Shown here piece after piece: positions 1-7,777 of a stretch of DNA of 64,000 bases (the stretch's first letter is position 1; the number at the start of each line of letters is the position of its first letter). The position numbers were made by a program, and so were the translations under genes. Source of the stretch: Pontibacter beigongshangensis. GTDB lineage: Bacteria; Bacteroidota; Bacteroidia; Cytophagales; Hymenobacteraceae. Where the stretch lies: NCBI RefSeq assembly GCF_014332515.1, contig NZ_VFSD01000009.1, forward strand, positions 1 to 64,000. Reading direction: 5' to 3'. The notes under the pieces were generated by a model that saw only the letters and a list, made by a program, of their open reading frames with translations, searched no databases and had not been told where the DNA came from.

Positions 1-60
1 AGGGAACCCAAGGTGTACGTGGCCCAGATTGTGGACGGCACCAGCCAGGTTTTTGAGTGA
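1..60 (+). CDS. galK: Probable galactokinase, C-terminal end (partial)
   Basis: Frame 1 is open from the window edge to a TGA at 58-60 and gives 19 residues with the segment PKVYVAQIVDGTSQVF. Galactokinases typically end in a strand of the type xYVxxxxDGxxxL, and galT follows on the same strand 238 bp later, as in Leloir operons. The call rests on this short tail plus the neighbour, so another sugar kinase of the GHMP family is possible. The galK-galT gap holds low-complexity tracts rather than a recognisable promoter. Confidence 0.5.
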   Translation, partial: REPKVYVAQIVDGTSQVFE

Positions 61-298
61 GTGATTTTTGAATGGGTGAAAGAGAGATTGAGTAAATTAA
101 TAATGGAAACAAAATTGGCTTCTGTGCCTGTTGCTCTCCTTGTTGCTTGAATCCAGGATCTAAAAAGATACAACCACAATTAATCTTCAGATCACCAAAT
201 TTTCAAATCATTCATTCAAGATTCACCCCTTCAACTAACCTGCAACACAGCATTAGATACAAAACTTTGCCGCAGGAGCGGCAGCAACAGATAAACCT
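61..298. other. galK-galT gap with two opposed low-complexity tracts
   Basis: The first part (61-110) is rich in TGAATG/GAGTGA-like words and the later part (181-240) in CATTCATTCAAGATTCA-like words, which read as the approximate reverse complement of the first. Such a pair could fold imperfectly in the mRNA. No Shine-Dalgarno site precedes galT, as expected in Bacteroidota. Confidence 0.4.
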
Positions 299-1324
299 AT
301 GAGTGCATTTGATTTAGAAGAACATCCGCACCGGCGCTACAACCCGCTTTCGGGAGAATGGGTGCTGGTATCGCCGCATCGGGCCAAAAGGCCATGGCAG
401 GGGCAGCAGGAGGCGGTAGGGAAAGAATCGCGCCCCCCTTACGACCCTACCTGCTACCTGTGCCCGGGCAACACACGCGTTAACGGCGATCAGAACCCCA
501 AATATGAGTCTACCTTTATTTTCCAGAACGATTTTGCAGCACTTCAATCCGATACCCCGTCAGGCTCCTTCACCAAAGGAGGATTGCTGCGTGCAGAAAG
601 CGAAAGAGGACTGGGTAAAGTAATCTGTTTCTCACCGCGCCATGACCTCACGCTCCCCGACATGGAGGTGGCAGATATCCGAAAAGTAGTGGACCTGTGG
701 CAGCAGGAGTACGAGGAACTGGGCAAGCTCGACTTCATCAACTATGTACAGATATTTGAGAACAAGGGGCAGGTAATGGGCTGCAGCAACCCGCACCCGC
801 ACGGGCAGATCTGGGCCCAGAGCACGGTGCCCGGTGAACCAGCCAAAGAAACAGTGCAGCAGGAGGCGTATTACAGGCAAAACGGTCGCAGCCTGTTAGC
901 TGATTACCTGCAGCTGGAGTTGGAGGAGCAGAAGCGTATGGTGTATCAGAACGACCACTTTGCCGTGCTGGTGCCTTTCTGGGCCATTTGGCCCTTCGAG
1001 ACCATCATCATCAGCAAACGCCACTTTCAGCACATCGGCCAGATGGAAAGTACAGAGAAAGATGCTTTTGCCGATGCCATTAAAAACCTGACAATGGCCT
1101 ACGATAAAGTGTTTAATGTGTCGTTTCCGTACTCTGCAGGCATTCACCAGAAGCCAACCGACGGGCAGGAGCACCCAGGCTGGCACTTCCACATGCACTT
1201 TTACCCGCCGCTGCTGCGCTCGGCCTCTGTAAAGAAATTTATGGTAGGCTACGAAATGCTGGGCGACCCCCAACGCGATATCACCGCAGAGGCAAGTGCA
1301 GAAAGGTTAAGGAACCTGGTGTAG
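299..1324 (+). CDS. galT: Galactose-1-phosphate uridylyltransferase
   Basis: A 341-residue enzyme of the HIT superfamily that swaps UMP between UDP-glucose and galactose 1-phosphate in the Leloir pathway; it should be cytosolic. The active-site motif HPHGQIW sits at 166-172, with His168 as the expected uridylylated nucleophile. Likely zinc ligands Cys52 and Cys55 (CYLC) and His115 (SPRH) fall at the same places as in the E. coli enzyme. The C-terminal half has the usual [11 protein letters not shown] segment. Length is normal for the family. It follows a probable galK and is closed by a strong hairpin at 1339-1387, so it looks like the last gene of a gal operon. Confidence 0.97.
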   Translation: MSAFDLEEHPHRRYNPLSGEWVLVSPHRAKRPWQGQQEAVGKESRPPYDPTCYLCPGNTRVNGDQNPKYESTFIFQNDFAALQSDTPSGSFTKGGLLRAESERGLGKVICFSPRHDLTLPDMEVADIRKVVDLWQQEYEELGKLDFINYVQIFENKGQVMGCSNPHPHGQIWAQSTVPGEPAKETVQQEAYYRQNGRSLLADYLQLELEEQKRMVYQNDHFAVLVPFWAIWPFETIIISKRHFQHIGQMESTEKDAFADAIKNLTMAYDKVFNVSFPYSAGIHQKPTDGQEHPGWHFHMHFYPPLLRSASVKKFMVGYEMLGDPQRDITAEASAERLRNLV

Positions 1325-1338
1325 AATTGATAGTTTCC

Positions 1339-1387
1339 CCTCTAACAAAAGCGGCTGTCCAGAAAGGGAGGCCGCTTTTGTTAGAGG
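1339..1387. terminator. Bidirectional terminator between galT and the kinase gene
   Basis: A perfect 17-bp inverted repeat (1339-1355 with 1371-1387) surrounds a 15-nt loop. Each arm holds an A4 or T4 run next to a GC-rich base, so the stem can work in both directions. It starts 14 bp after the galT stop. Confidence 0.85.
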
Positions 1388-1420
1388 ATACCTTGAAGAG
1401 AATCTGTTACAAAGCCATCG

Positions 1421-1472
1421 GAGCAGCAGCAACAGCAGAGGTCTCCGGAGGGCATTTTTCATTAGAATAATT
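1421..1472 (+). repeat. Intergenic CTCCGGAGG repeat, copy 1 (forward)
   Basis: CAG-rich head, core TCTCCGGAGGGC, tail TTTTTCATTAGAATAATT. It lies between the convergent ends of galT and the kinase gene, beyond the galT terminator. Confidence 0.85.
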
Positions 1473-1541
1473 CGCAGCTAGTGCCACCACGTGACTTTGT
1501 TCTTTTTAAGTATTGAAGGAAAAGAGTCAGCTTCTGAATAG

Positions 1542-3230
1542 TTATAGCCACTTGTTCAGCAAAACGATCAGGTCTTCCTGCGTAAAGGGCTTGCAGAGGT
1601 GGTCGTTCATGCCCGCTGCCAGGCTTTTATGAATATCTTCTTTATAGGCGTTGGCAGAAAAGGCAATAATCGGGGCTGTGAAGGCAGCTTTTCGGAGTTG
1701 GGCAGTAGCTTCCAGCCCATCAATCCCAGGCATCTGGATGTCCATGAAAATAAGGTCGAAAGCTGTTTCCTGGGCCAGCCGGATGGCTTCGTGCCCGCTT
1801 ATGGCTGTCGTTACTTTAGCGCCGAAGCCTTCCAGGATGTCCTGCATCAGGTACATGTTTATTTCGTTGTCGTCTACGACCAGAATCTGCTTTTCGACCT
1901 GCAGTTTAAAGTTGGGGTCGTTGGCCGGGCTTTCTGGCTGAGCCATGGTTTGCTCAGTTGCTTTTAGCTTAATGCTGAACCAGAACGTGGCGCCATGCTC
2001 TTGCCCCGGCAAAGGGCTGATGACGCCCAACTGGCCCTCCATCTTTTTGACCAGGTTCCGGCAAATGGCGAGCCCCAGGCCAAAGCCCCCATAGCGGCGG
2101 GAGGTGGACTGGTCTGACTGGGTAAAGGAATCAAAAATAAGGGCCTGTTTTTCGTCCGGAATACCTACACCCGTATCGGTTACTGTACAGGTGAGCAGAT
2201 AAGTGTTTCCCTCTGCTTTTTCCGCCCGATGGTGCACGGCAATCTCTCCCCGCTCCGTAAACTTAATGGCATTGCTTACCAGGTTAATAAGAACCTGGTT
2301 AATCCGGTTTGAGTCTCCGATGGCGATTTCGGGAACAGAATCATCGAAGGAGTAGGTAAAGGAGATGTTTTTGCCAGCAGCCAGGTACTTATAGGGCTCC
2401 AGGTTGGCGGCAGCCGTACTTCTGATATCAAACGGTATCAGCTCCAGGCTGATCTTGTCTTGTTCGATCCGGTGCAGGTCCAGAATGTCGCTGAGCAGTT
2501 TGGAGAGTGCGGTGCCGGAGGTTTTGATCAGGTGCAGATACTGTTGCTGAGACTTGTTCAGGTCGGTTTTCATGAGCAGGTCCGTAAAGCCCATGATCCC
2601 GTTCAGGGGCGTCCTGATCTCATGGCTCATGCTCGAGAGGAAATTGGTTTTGGCCTCGTTGGCTGCCTCGGCTTTGTTCTTGGCCTCTTTCAGCTCCAGT
2701 TCCGTGCGCTTTATCTCCGATATGTCTTTGGCAACAATGAGAATACCGTCTATTTCTTTCCGGCTGTTCATCAGGTAAGAAAAAGAGCAGGAGGCAGGCA
2801 GGACAACATGATCCCGCTTTGCCTCCAGAAGCAACTCCACGTTCAGGCATTTGCCCTTCTGCCTGAACTTTGCCATGGCCGTTTCCAGGGCGGCCGCATT
2901 GCTGCTGTGCACCAGCTCCGAAAAATGGTGGCCGGTGAGCTCATCTCCACTTATTCCCAGCAATTCCTCGAAGGCCTCATTTACCGTGCGCACGGTAAAG
3001 TCATTGTTCAGAATGAGCAGCATGTCTACCACTCCCTGGTAAATGCTTTTCATAAAATCTCTGGACACAGTGGAGCTTTTCAGCTCCTGCCCCAACATAC
3101 TGATGCCGGCAATGATGGCATCCATCTCATCTCCAGTTTCAGAGGCTTCTATCTCATAATCGAAGTTGCCGTTGGCTACCTCCGCAATCAGCGTCATGAT
3201 TTCCTCTATTCTATCTTTTAGAACTTTCAC
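1542..3230 (-). CDS. Cytosolic HAMP-PAS hybrid histidine kinase
   Basis: A 562-residue hybrid sensor kinase. In order: a HAMP-like segment (about 1-55) with no membrane helix, a PAS domain (60-175), HisKA with the phospho-acceptor His203 in SSMSHEIRTPLNGI, HATPase_c with Asn316/Asn320, DTGVGIP at 352 and GFGLGLA at 382, and a receiver domain (448-562) with Asp497 in MDIQMPG. The GTG start at 3230 follows an in-frame TAA directly, so the protein cannot extend further; an ATG at 3197 (codon 12) is the alternative. It starts 32 bp behind the oxoamine synthase-GNAT gene and probably shares its transcript. The missing transmembrane sensor suggests it detects an intracellular or membrane-diffusible cue. 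No separate response regulator lies nearby. Confidence 0.93.
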   Translation of the reverse strand: MKVLKDRIEEIMTLIAEVANGNFDYEIEASETGDEMDAIIAGISMLGQELKSSTVSRDFMKSIYQGVVDMLLILNNDFTVRTVNEAFEELLGISGDELTGHHFSELVHSSNAAALETAMAKFRQKGKCLNVELLLEAKRDHVVLPASCSFSYLMNSRKEIDGILIVAKDISEIKRTELELKEAKNKAEAANEAKTNFLSSMSHEIRTPLNGIMGFTDLLMKTDLNKSQQQYLHLIKTSGTALSKLLSDILDLHRIEQDKISLELIPFDIRSTAAANLEPYKYLAAGKNISFTYSFDDSVPEIAIGDSNRINQVLINLVSNAIKFTERGEIAVHHRAEKAEGNTYLLTCTVTDTGVGIPDEKQALIFDSFTQSDQSTSRRYGGFGLGLAICRNLVKKMEGQLGVISPLPGQEHGATFWFSIKLKATEQTMAQPESPANDPNFKLQVEKQILVVDDNEINMYLMQDILEGFGAKVTTAISGHEAIRLAQETAFDLIFMDIQMPGIDGLEATAQLRKAAFTAPIIAFSANAYKEDIHKSLAAGMNDHLCKPFTQEDLIVLLNKWL

Positions 3231-3262
3231 TTATATAGCTTGATACTGTTCTTTAAATGCCG

Positions 3263-5701
3263 TCACTCCTTATCTAGCGCTATGGTAGCCTGCAGCATCT
3301 CCATGGTATAGTTGTCTTTAGCCTGGTAGTAGCCCACCTTAGGGTATAGGGTAGCGCCCAGCTTTTTCTTTTCTATGGAAGCCGAGATGCCAAAGTTAAC
3401 TTTTTTGCATGTAAGCGCATTGGCTCTTCTTATAACCTGGTAAAGTGTCTGCCTGTAAACCCCATACTCCTTCAGGTAGGCGTAGTTCATGCCGATCAGG
3501 GCCGGGCTGTATATATTGTCGTTGTTGATGTGGCAGAAGCATACCGAAACAGGCATTCTGGTGGCTGCAGGGTCGTCTTTTAAGTACAGAACAACAAACT
3601 CCCACGAACTGTTTTCATTCATCAGGTAGAACAGTTTGTCGGGGTACAGAAAGTTGTTGATGCCGTAGTTGTTCTTTTTTACGTTTGCGAAGAGCTGTAT
3701 GGCATACTCCAGTTCATCAGTGCCGAGTTGCTGCTTTACTTCCACGTCGAACAGATGCTCGTTCCGTTTTACTTTTGCTGCAAACTGCTCCCGGCTCTTC
3801 CGGCTTAGGGTTTTCCTGTATTCTTCTTCTGTCGTCCAGTTCAAATGCTCCACCACCCCGGATTCCGGCAGGTCTATTTTCACGAAATCCTGTTCCAGCA
3901 TAAAGTCCTCCATTTCCTTGTCTCCGGCGTCCAGGTCGCGGAGCAGAATGTTGGCGGCGTTCTCTTTTTCCTGATCTTTGTAGAACCCGCCTATCAATGT
4001 CTTCAGGGCTTTTTTCCAGTGTGGACTCTTCCTGTCCAGGAACAGGTGGTTGCCTTCTGTAAACAAAGTGCCCATGGTCAGCCCCACAGAGGTCAGGTAA
4101 TAGGGGTTTAGTTCGCGCTCCTTCTCCAGCACCTTAGAGATAGAAACCTCTGAAAACATGTCGTCTTTTTGCAGGGCTATCACGGCAAAGGTCATCAGAA
4201 CGATCTTACCTTCCGGGTCTTCCACCACATAGTACCTGAAAGCCCAGTTATTCTCTTCTTCCTCGTTGTTGGCAAACGTTTCTTCCAGGAACCGGAGCCC
4301 TTCCCAGTCAAAGATCCCTCTGTTACCCAGGTGCTCGTTCCAGGTGGCAGGATCGAGGTCGGCAATGGTGTTAAAGCATAGCAGCTTCAGCGGGTTTTGG
4401 GCAGCCGGCAGGGGAGAGAGGGCAGGTTCAGAGGGGGGAGTCATTTTAAAGGCTTTCCTTATCTTTTCGAGGGTCTGGTTGGTGGCGGTCAACGCCTTCC
4501 CGAAATGCAGGCACAGCTTATCCACAAGCACTTCTATGTCGTCGTAAGTGTTGTTGAGGGAGATCGTAATGCGGATGCCTATATTTTTGGCAGGCACGGC
4601 CGGAAAGGTAGCCAGGTTTACATACAGGCCATCCTGCAGCAGCTCCTGCACCAAGTGGTTGCCCATATCCATGGTGCCGGTGCCGATAAAGAAGATCGGG
4701 CTCTGGCTCTCGTGCACCAGCGGCAGGTTGGTTTTTTTGAGCAAGGCGTTAAAGTAGGCGATCTTCTTCTGCAACTCCTCCTGGTACGCATAAATTCGAT
4801 TGCTTCTATGAATCCTGGCCGATGCCAGCGCAGCGCCAAGCGTGGCAGGTTCTATCTGCACCGAAAAGGTGAGCGGGCCTCCGAAGTTGTTCACTTTGTT
4901 GTACCACTCCTCGTTGGGGAACAGCGACAAGCCGCCGCAGGCACCAAAGGCTTTGCCGAGGTTGGCCGTCAGCACCATCTTGCGGTAGAGCTTGTTGTCC
5001 ATCTGGCTCATAACATACCCTGTGCCGTGCTTGCCGGCCCAGCTCATGCCATGGGCATCGTCTACATACAAGTGCAGCTGTTCATATTTTTCGGCCAGAG
5101 CTATCATTTCTTTGATAGGTGCAAAATCGCCGTACATAGAATACACCCCATCGGCCATGTACCAGATGCGGTCGAAATTGCTGCGTTGCTTCTTGATCCG
5201 GTCTTCCAGCATCTCCAGGTTGTTGTGGCGGATCATCTCTACGGTCACGCCCTGGGTCAGCATCTTCTTTACCGCCTCCTGCACACTGGCATGCACCTGG
5301 TGGTCCAGAATTACCAGGTCGGTTTGCCTGATCAGGCTCGGAATGGTGGTAAGGTGCGAGAGTGTGCAGTTCTTTGATATAACTACCTGAGCCTGATACA
5401 TCTCCTGAATCATAGTTTCGAGTTCGCGGTAGAGCGGATTCGAAATATAGGTTCTCGACATAGGAAACTGGGTGCCAAACCGCTCAATTGCATCGATGGC
5501 TGCCCGCTTAACTTCGGGGTGGTGCTCCAGGCCCAGATACCCACACGTTCCGAAATGTAGCACTTTGCTGCCATTGAGTATAAGGGATCTTCCATCCAAG
5601 GATTCGTCCTCTGCGTGAAGGTGAATGATGCCTTTTTTTCTTGACATGGAAAGTACAGAATCAACTGTATCGAGGAGGTTGTTGTGTCTTATTTTAGCCA
5701 T
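3263..5701 (-). CDS. Alpha-oxoamine synthase fused to a GNAT/FemAB-like acyltransferase domain
   Basis: An 812-residue two-domain protein. Residues 1 to about 410 form a PLP-dependent alpha-oxoamine synthase, the family of BioF, Kbl, serine palmitoyltransferase and CqsA: VDDAHGMSW (Asp214-His217 region) and Lys250 in TANLGKAFGACGG are the expected cofactor residues. After a Pro/Ser-rich linker (about 420-440), residues 450-800 resemble BioF2/FemAB-type GNAT acyltransferases. Members of the first family condense an acyl thioester with an amino acid. A fused N-acyltransferase could acylate the amine of the product, as in ceramide or sulfonolipid synthesis; the substrate is unknown. It heads a two-gene unit with a hybrid kinase and is divergent from a STAS-like gene 61 bp away. 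The length is about twice that of single-domain homologues. Confidence 0.85.
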   Translation of the reverse strand: MAKIRHNNLLDTVDSVLSMSRKKGIIHLHAEDESLDGRSLILNGSKVLHFGTCGYLGLEHHPEVKRAAIDAIERFGTQFPMSRTYISNPLYRELETMIQEMYQAQVVISKNCTLSHLTTIPSLIRQTDLVILDHQVHASVQEAVKKMLTQGVTVEMIRHNNLEMLEDRIKKQRSNFDRIWYMADGVYSMYGDFAPIKEMIALAEKYEQLHLYVDDAHGMSWAGKHGTGYVMSQMDNKLYRKMVLTANLGKAFGACGGLSLFPNEEWYNKVNNFGGPLTFSVQIEPATLGAALASARIHRSNRIYAYQEELQKKIAYFNALLKKTNLPLVHESQSPIFFIGTGTMDMGNHLVQELLQDGLYVNLATFPAVPAKNIGIRITISLNNTYDDIEVLVDKLCLHFGKALTATNQTLEKIRKAFKMTPPSEPALSPLPAAQNPLKLLCFNTIADLDPATWNEHLGNRGIFDWEGLRFLEETFANNEEEENNWAFRYYVVEDPEGKIVLMTFAVIALQKDDMFSEVSISKVLEKERELNPYYLTSVGLTMGTLFTEGNHLFLDRKSPHWKKALKTLIGGFYKDQEKENAANILLRDLDAGDKEMEDFMLEQDFVKIDLPESGVVEHLNWTTEEEYRKTLSRKSREQFAAKVKRNEHLFDVEVKQQLGTDELEYAIQLFANVKKNNYGINNFLYPDKLFYLMNENSSWEFVVLYLKDDPAATRMPVSVCFCHINNDNIYSPALIGMNYAYLKEYGVYRQTLYQVIRRANALTCKKVNFGISASIEKKKLGATLYPKVGYYQAKDNYTMEMLQATIALDKE

Positions 5702-5762
5702 TTTTGTTATATTTGCCTGGATTTCTAGCTAAACAGTCCAAGCTGGAATAAATTCAATTTAG

Positions 5763-6224
5763 ATGGCAAATCTCGGCAGAAAAAATGATGTTGAAACAAA
5801 AGATTCGAAATATGTTTATTTTCGATGTGAAAACGGCATTTTAGAGTGTTATGTAAAGGAGATTGAGCTGCTTGATTTGCCTATTGCCAAAGCTTGTGTA
5901 CAAGATCGGCTGGAGTTTATTCAGTCTGACTCTTATCCCAGCATGTTCGATATCACCAAAGTGAAGAAATCGACGAAAGAAGCCCGGGACTTTATGGCGA
6001 ATGAGGGCAATGAGCAGGTGACGGCAAGCGCCATTCTGGTAACATCGCCAGTGCTCCGGATGATGGCCAATTTCTACATTTCCGTGAACAAGCCAAAAAA
6101 CCCTTCCCGTATGTTTACCGATAAGCGAGAGGCGCTGGAGTGGCTGGCCCAGTTTAAAGGCAGCCTCTGCCTGCTGCTGTTGAGCTTTCTTTCAAAAACG
6201 AACCTCTTGTTTACCTGCTGCTAG
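5763..6224 (+). CDS. STAS/SpoIIAA-like (DUF7793-type) protein
   Basis: A 153-residue soluble protein. The stretch covering residues about 15-133 matches the small STAS-like family that is common beside Bacteroidota signalling genes: a SYPSMFDITKVK strand, the KSTKEARDFMA helix and the closing FTDKREALEWLAQF. In related STAS folds such proteins work as phospho-switch partners, but no conserved phospho-serine can be assigned here. It is divergent from the oxoamine synthase-GNAT gene with a 61-bp shared promoter space. The last 20 residues are hydrophobic and unlike the family end; they are encoded by CTGCTG-rich sequence resembling the head of the local repeat element, so the original stop may have been lost. 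Confidence 0.75.
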   Translation: MANLGRKNDVETKDSKYVYFRCENGILECYVKEIELLDLPIAKACVQDRLEFIQSDSYPSMFDITKVKKSTKEARDFMANEGNEQVTASAILVTSPVLRMMANFYISVNKPKNPSRMFTDKREALEWLAQFKGSLCLLLLSFLSKTNLLFTCC

Positions 6225-6525
6225 CCGGCTACTGCTGCGGGTCTTGCGGCTTGCCTTTGATTATTCAGAATCAATCTTGCCGATCCGCAGGCAGCAGGAA
6301 CAGAAAAAGCTACGTATTTTTTTTGGCAGCTCCGGGCTAATCTAACCGTCGCAAGCAGAGCTAAAGATCGCTTTACCTGCAGCAGGGAAAAAGCCTCCGG
6401 AGGGCCCTTTTCATTCAAATAATTGCTGGTAGGTAGTTGTTGATTGGTTAATGAAATATTATTCCCGAATTTAAAGCTGAACAACTTTGAATTATTAAAT
6501 AATCACGGCCCTTAACTACACACCG
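6225..6525. other. Convergent gap after the STAS-like gene
   Basis: The gap between two convergent genes holds CTGCTGCGGG-rich sequence near 6230, repeat copy 2 at 6379-6424 and an AT-rich stretch. No open reading frame with family features is seen. Confidence 0.6.
6379..6424 (+). repeat. Intergenic CTCCGGAGG repeat, copy 2 (forward)
   Basis: Short CAGCAG head, core CCTCCGGAGGGCCC, tail TTTTCATTCAAATAATT. It lies between the convergent STAS-like and LacI-type genes. Confidence 0.85.
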
Positions 6526-7542
6526 CTATCTGGCTGTTGATTGCCGCATCATGAGCAGGGGTTCCAGCACTATTTTCTCCGGCTCTGCTTCATAGAACTT
6601 TTTGCCCTTTGAGAGCTTGAGGTACAGGTTGGCTACTTCCTCGCCCATTTTTACGGTCTGCTGATCGATGGTGGAGAGGGTAGGGGTGATGTAGGCTCCG
6701 AACGCCTCGTTGGCAAAACCAATTACTCCCACCTGCTCCGGCACCGTAATGCCGTGCGCCAGCAGCTGATGGATAGCGCCCATCGCCATGTAATCCTCCA
6801 GCGAGAAAATGGCATCGAACTTCACCTTTTGCTCCAGCAGCTGATCTACGCAGGCTTTGCCATACTCCATCGAAATGTTGCCCCTGAACACCAGGTTCTC
6901 ATCATAAGGCAGATCGTAATAAGCCAGGGCGTCGATGTACCCGCGCAGCCGCTCCCTGAAAATGGGCAGGTCCCGCTCCGAGGAGATGTGCACAATTCTT
7001 CTGTAGCCTTGCCGGATCAGGTGCTCCGTTGCCATAAACCCGCCTTTGTAGTCGTTGATGGTAACAGTAGGCACGTTCAGTTCGTCTATGGTGCGGTCAA
7101 AGAAGAGCAGGGGCACATTCCGTTTCTTAATTTCGGCATAGTGCTCATACTGCAGGGTCTCGGCCGTTACGGAGGCGATAATGCCATCTACCCGGGAGGC
7201 CAGAAAAGTGGCGATCCCTTTGGTTTCCTGCTTCAGCGACTCATTCGACTGGTAGAGCAGGATGCTGTATCCATTCTCGTGCATGACCCGCTCAATACCA
7301 TGCACGACCGAGCTGAAAAACGAGACATCGAGGCTGGGCACCACCACCCCGATAATGTTGGTTCGCCCGGACCGTAAGGAGGAAGCCACTTTGTTTTGCC
7401 GGTAGCCCAGGCGTTTGGCTGTTTCGCGAACAGCTTCTTTGGTGGAGATGCTGATGGCCGGATGGTCGTTCAGTGCCCGGGCCACTGTAGAGAAGGTGAT
7501 GTTGAGTTCCCTGGCAATATCGTGTATGGTTACTTTTTGCAC
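6526..7542 (-). CDS. LacI-type regulator of the xylose operon
   Basis: A LacI/GalR repressor with the N-terminal helix-turn-helix KVTIHDIARELNITFSTVAR followed by the hinge helix (KVASSLRSG) and a periplasmic-binding-protein-like sugar domain. I prefer the GTG at 7542, which places VQKVTIHDIA at the N-terminus as in the family; an upstream in-frame GTG at 7572 would add ten residues. It is divergent from xylB, and the 24-bp perfect palindrome at 7680-7703 in the shared space is the probable operator. The natural inference is xylose- or xylulose-responsive control of xylBA and of itself. The exact ligand is not shown by the sequence. Confidence 0.9.
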   Translation of the reverse strand: MQKVTIHDIARELNITFSTVARALNDHPAISISTKEAVRETAKRLGYRQNKVASSLRSGRTNIIGVVVPSLDVSFFSSVVHGIERVMHENGYSILLYQSNESLKQETKGIATFLASRVDGIIASVTAETLQYEHYAEIKKRNVPLLFFDRTIDELNVPTVTINDYKGGFMATEHLIRQGYRRIVHISSERDLPIFRERLRGYIDALAYYDLPYDENLVFRGNISMEYGKACVDQLLEQKVKFDAIFSLEDYMAMGAIHQLLAHGITVPEQVGVIGFANEAFGAYITPTLSTIDQQTVKMGEEVANLYLKLSKGKKFYEAEPEKIVLEPLLMMRQSTAR

Positions 7543-7679
7543 GTAGATTGAGTTTGTTTGGCAATTTCCCACTGATTTCTGAGCAAAGCCAGCAGGGAAA
7601 GAAAGGGTTTAAACGATAAAGTAAAATTATTTTAAACATAATTGCAGATAAATTTTTGGATTTCAAAACTTTCTTTTAT

Positions 7680-7703
7680 GTTTATGCCAACGTTGGCATA
7701 AAC
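7680..7703. promoter_or_regulatory. LacI-family operator in the regulator-xylB space
   Basis: A perfect 24-bp palindrome with the centre ATGCCAACGTTGGCAT and a central CG step, typical of LacI/GalR operators. It lies 138 bp from the regulator start and 75 bp before xylB. A near-match to the Bacteroidota -7 element (TATTGTTTG) follows at 7705, so a bound repressor would block the xylB promoter. Confidence 0.85.
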
Positions 7704-7777
7704 TATTGTTTGTTCACTCCGGAAATGGCGGCCACGAGCGGTTACCAGGGTGAAGCTGATGCTAAAAAGAATCAAAT

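Noticed and set aside
2460-3221. 253-residue open frame opposite the hybrid kinase
   Set aside because: It is the antisense shadow of a gene with clear kinase domains and has no family pattern.
4397-5377. 326-residue open frame opposite the oxoamine synthase gene
   Set aside because: Antisense to a conserved PLP enzyme; composition (His/Gln-rich) is that of a shadow frame.
3263-5701. Naming the fusion bioF, kbl, spt or cqsA
   Set aside because: All share the fold and cofactor residues; the sequence alone does not decide the substrate, and the GNAT-like half fits none of the single-domain enzymes.
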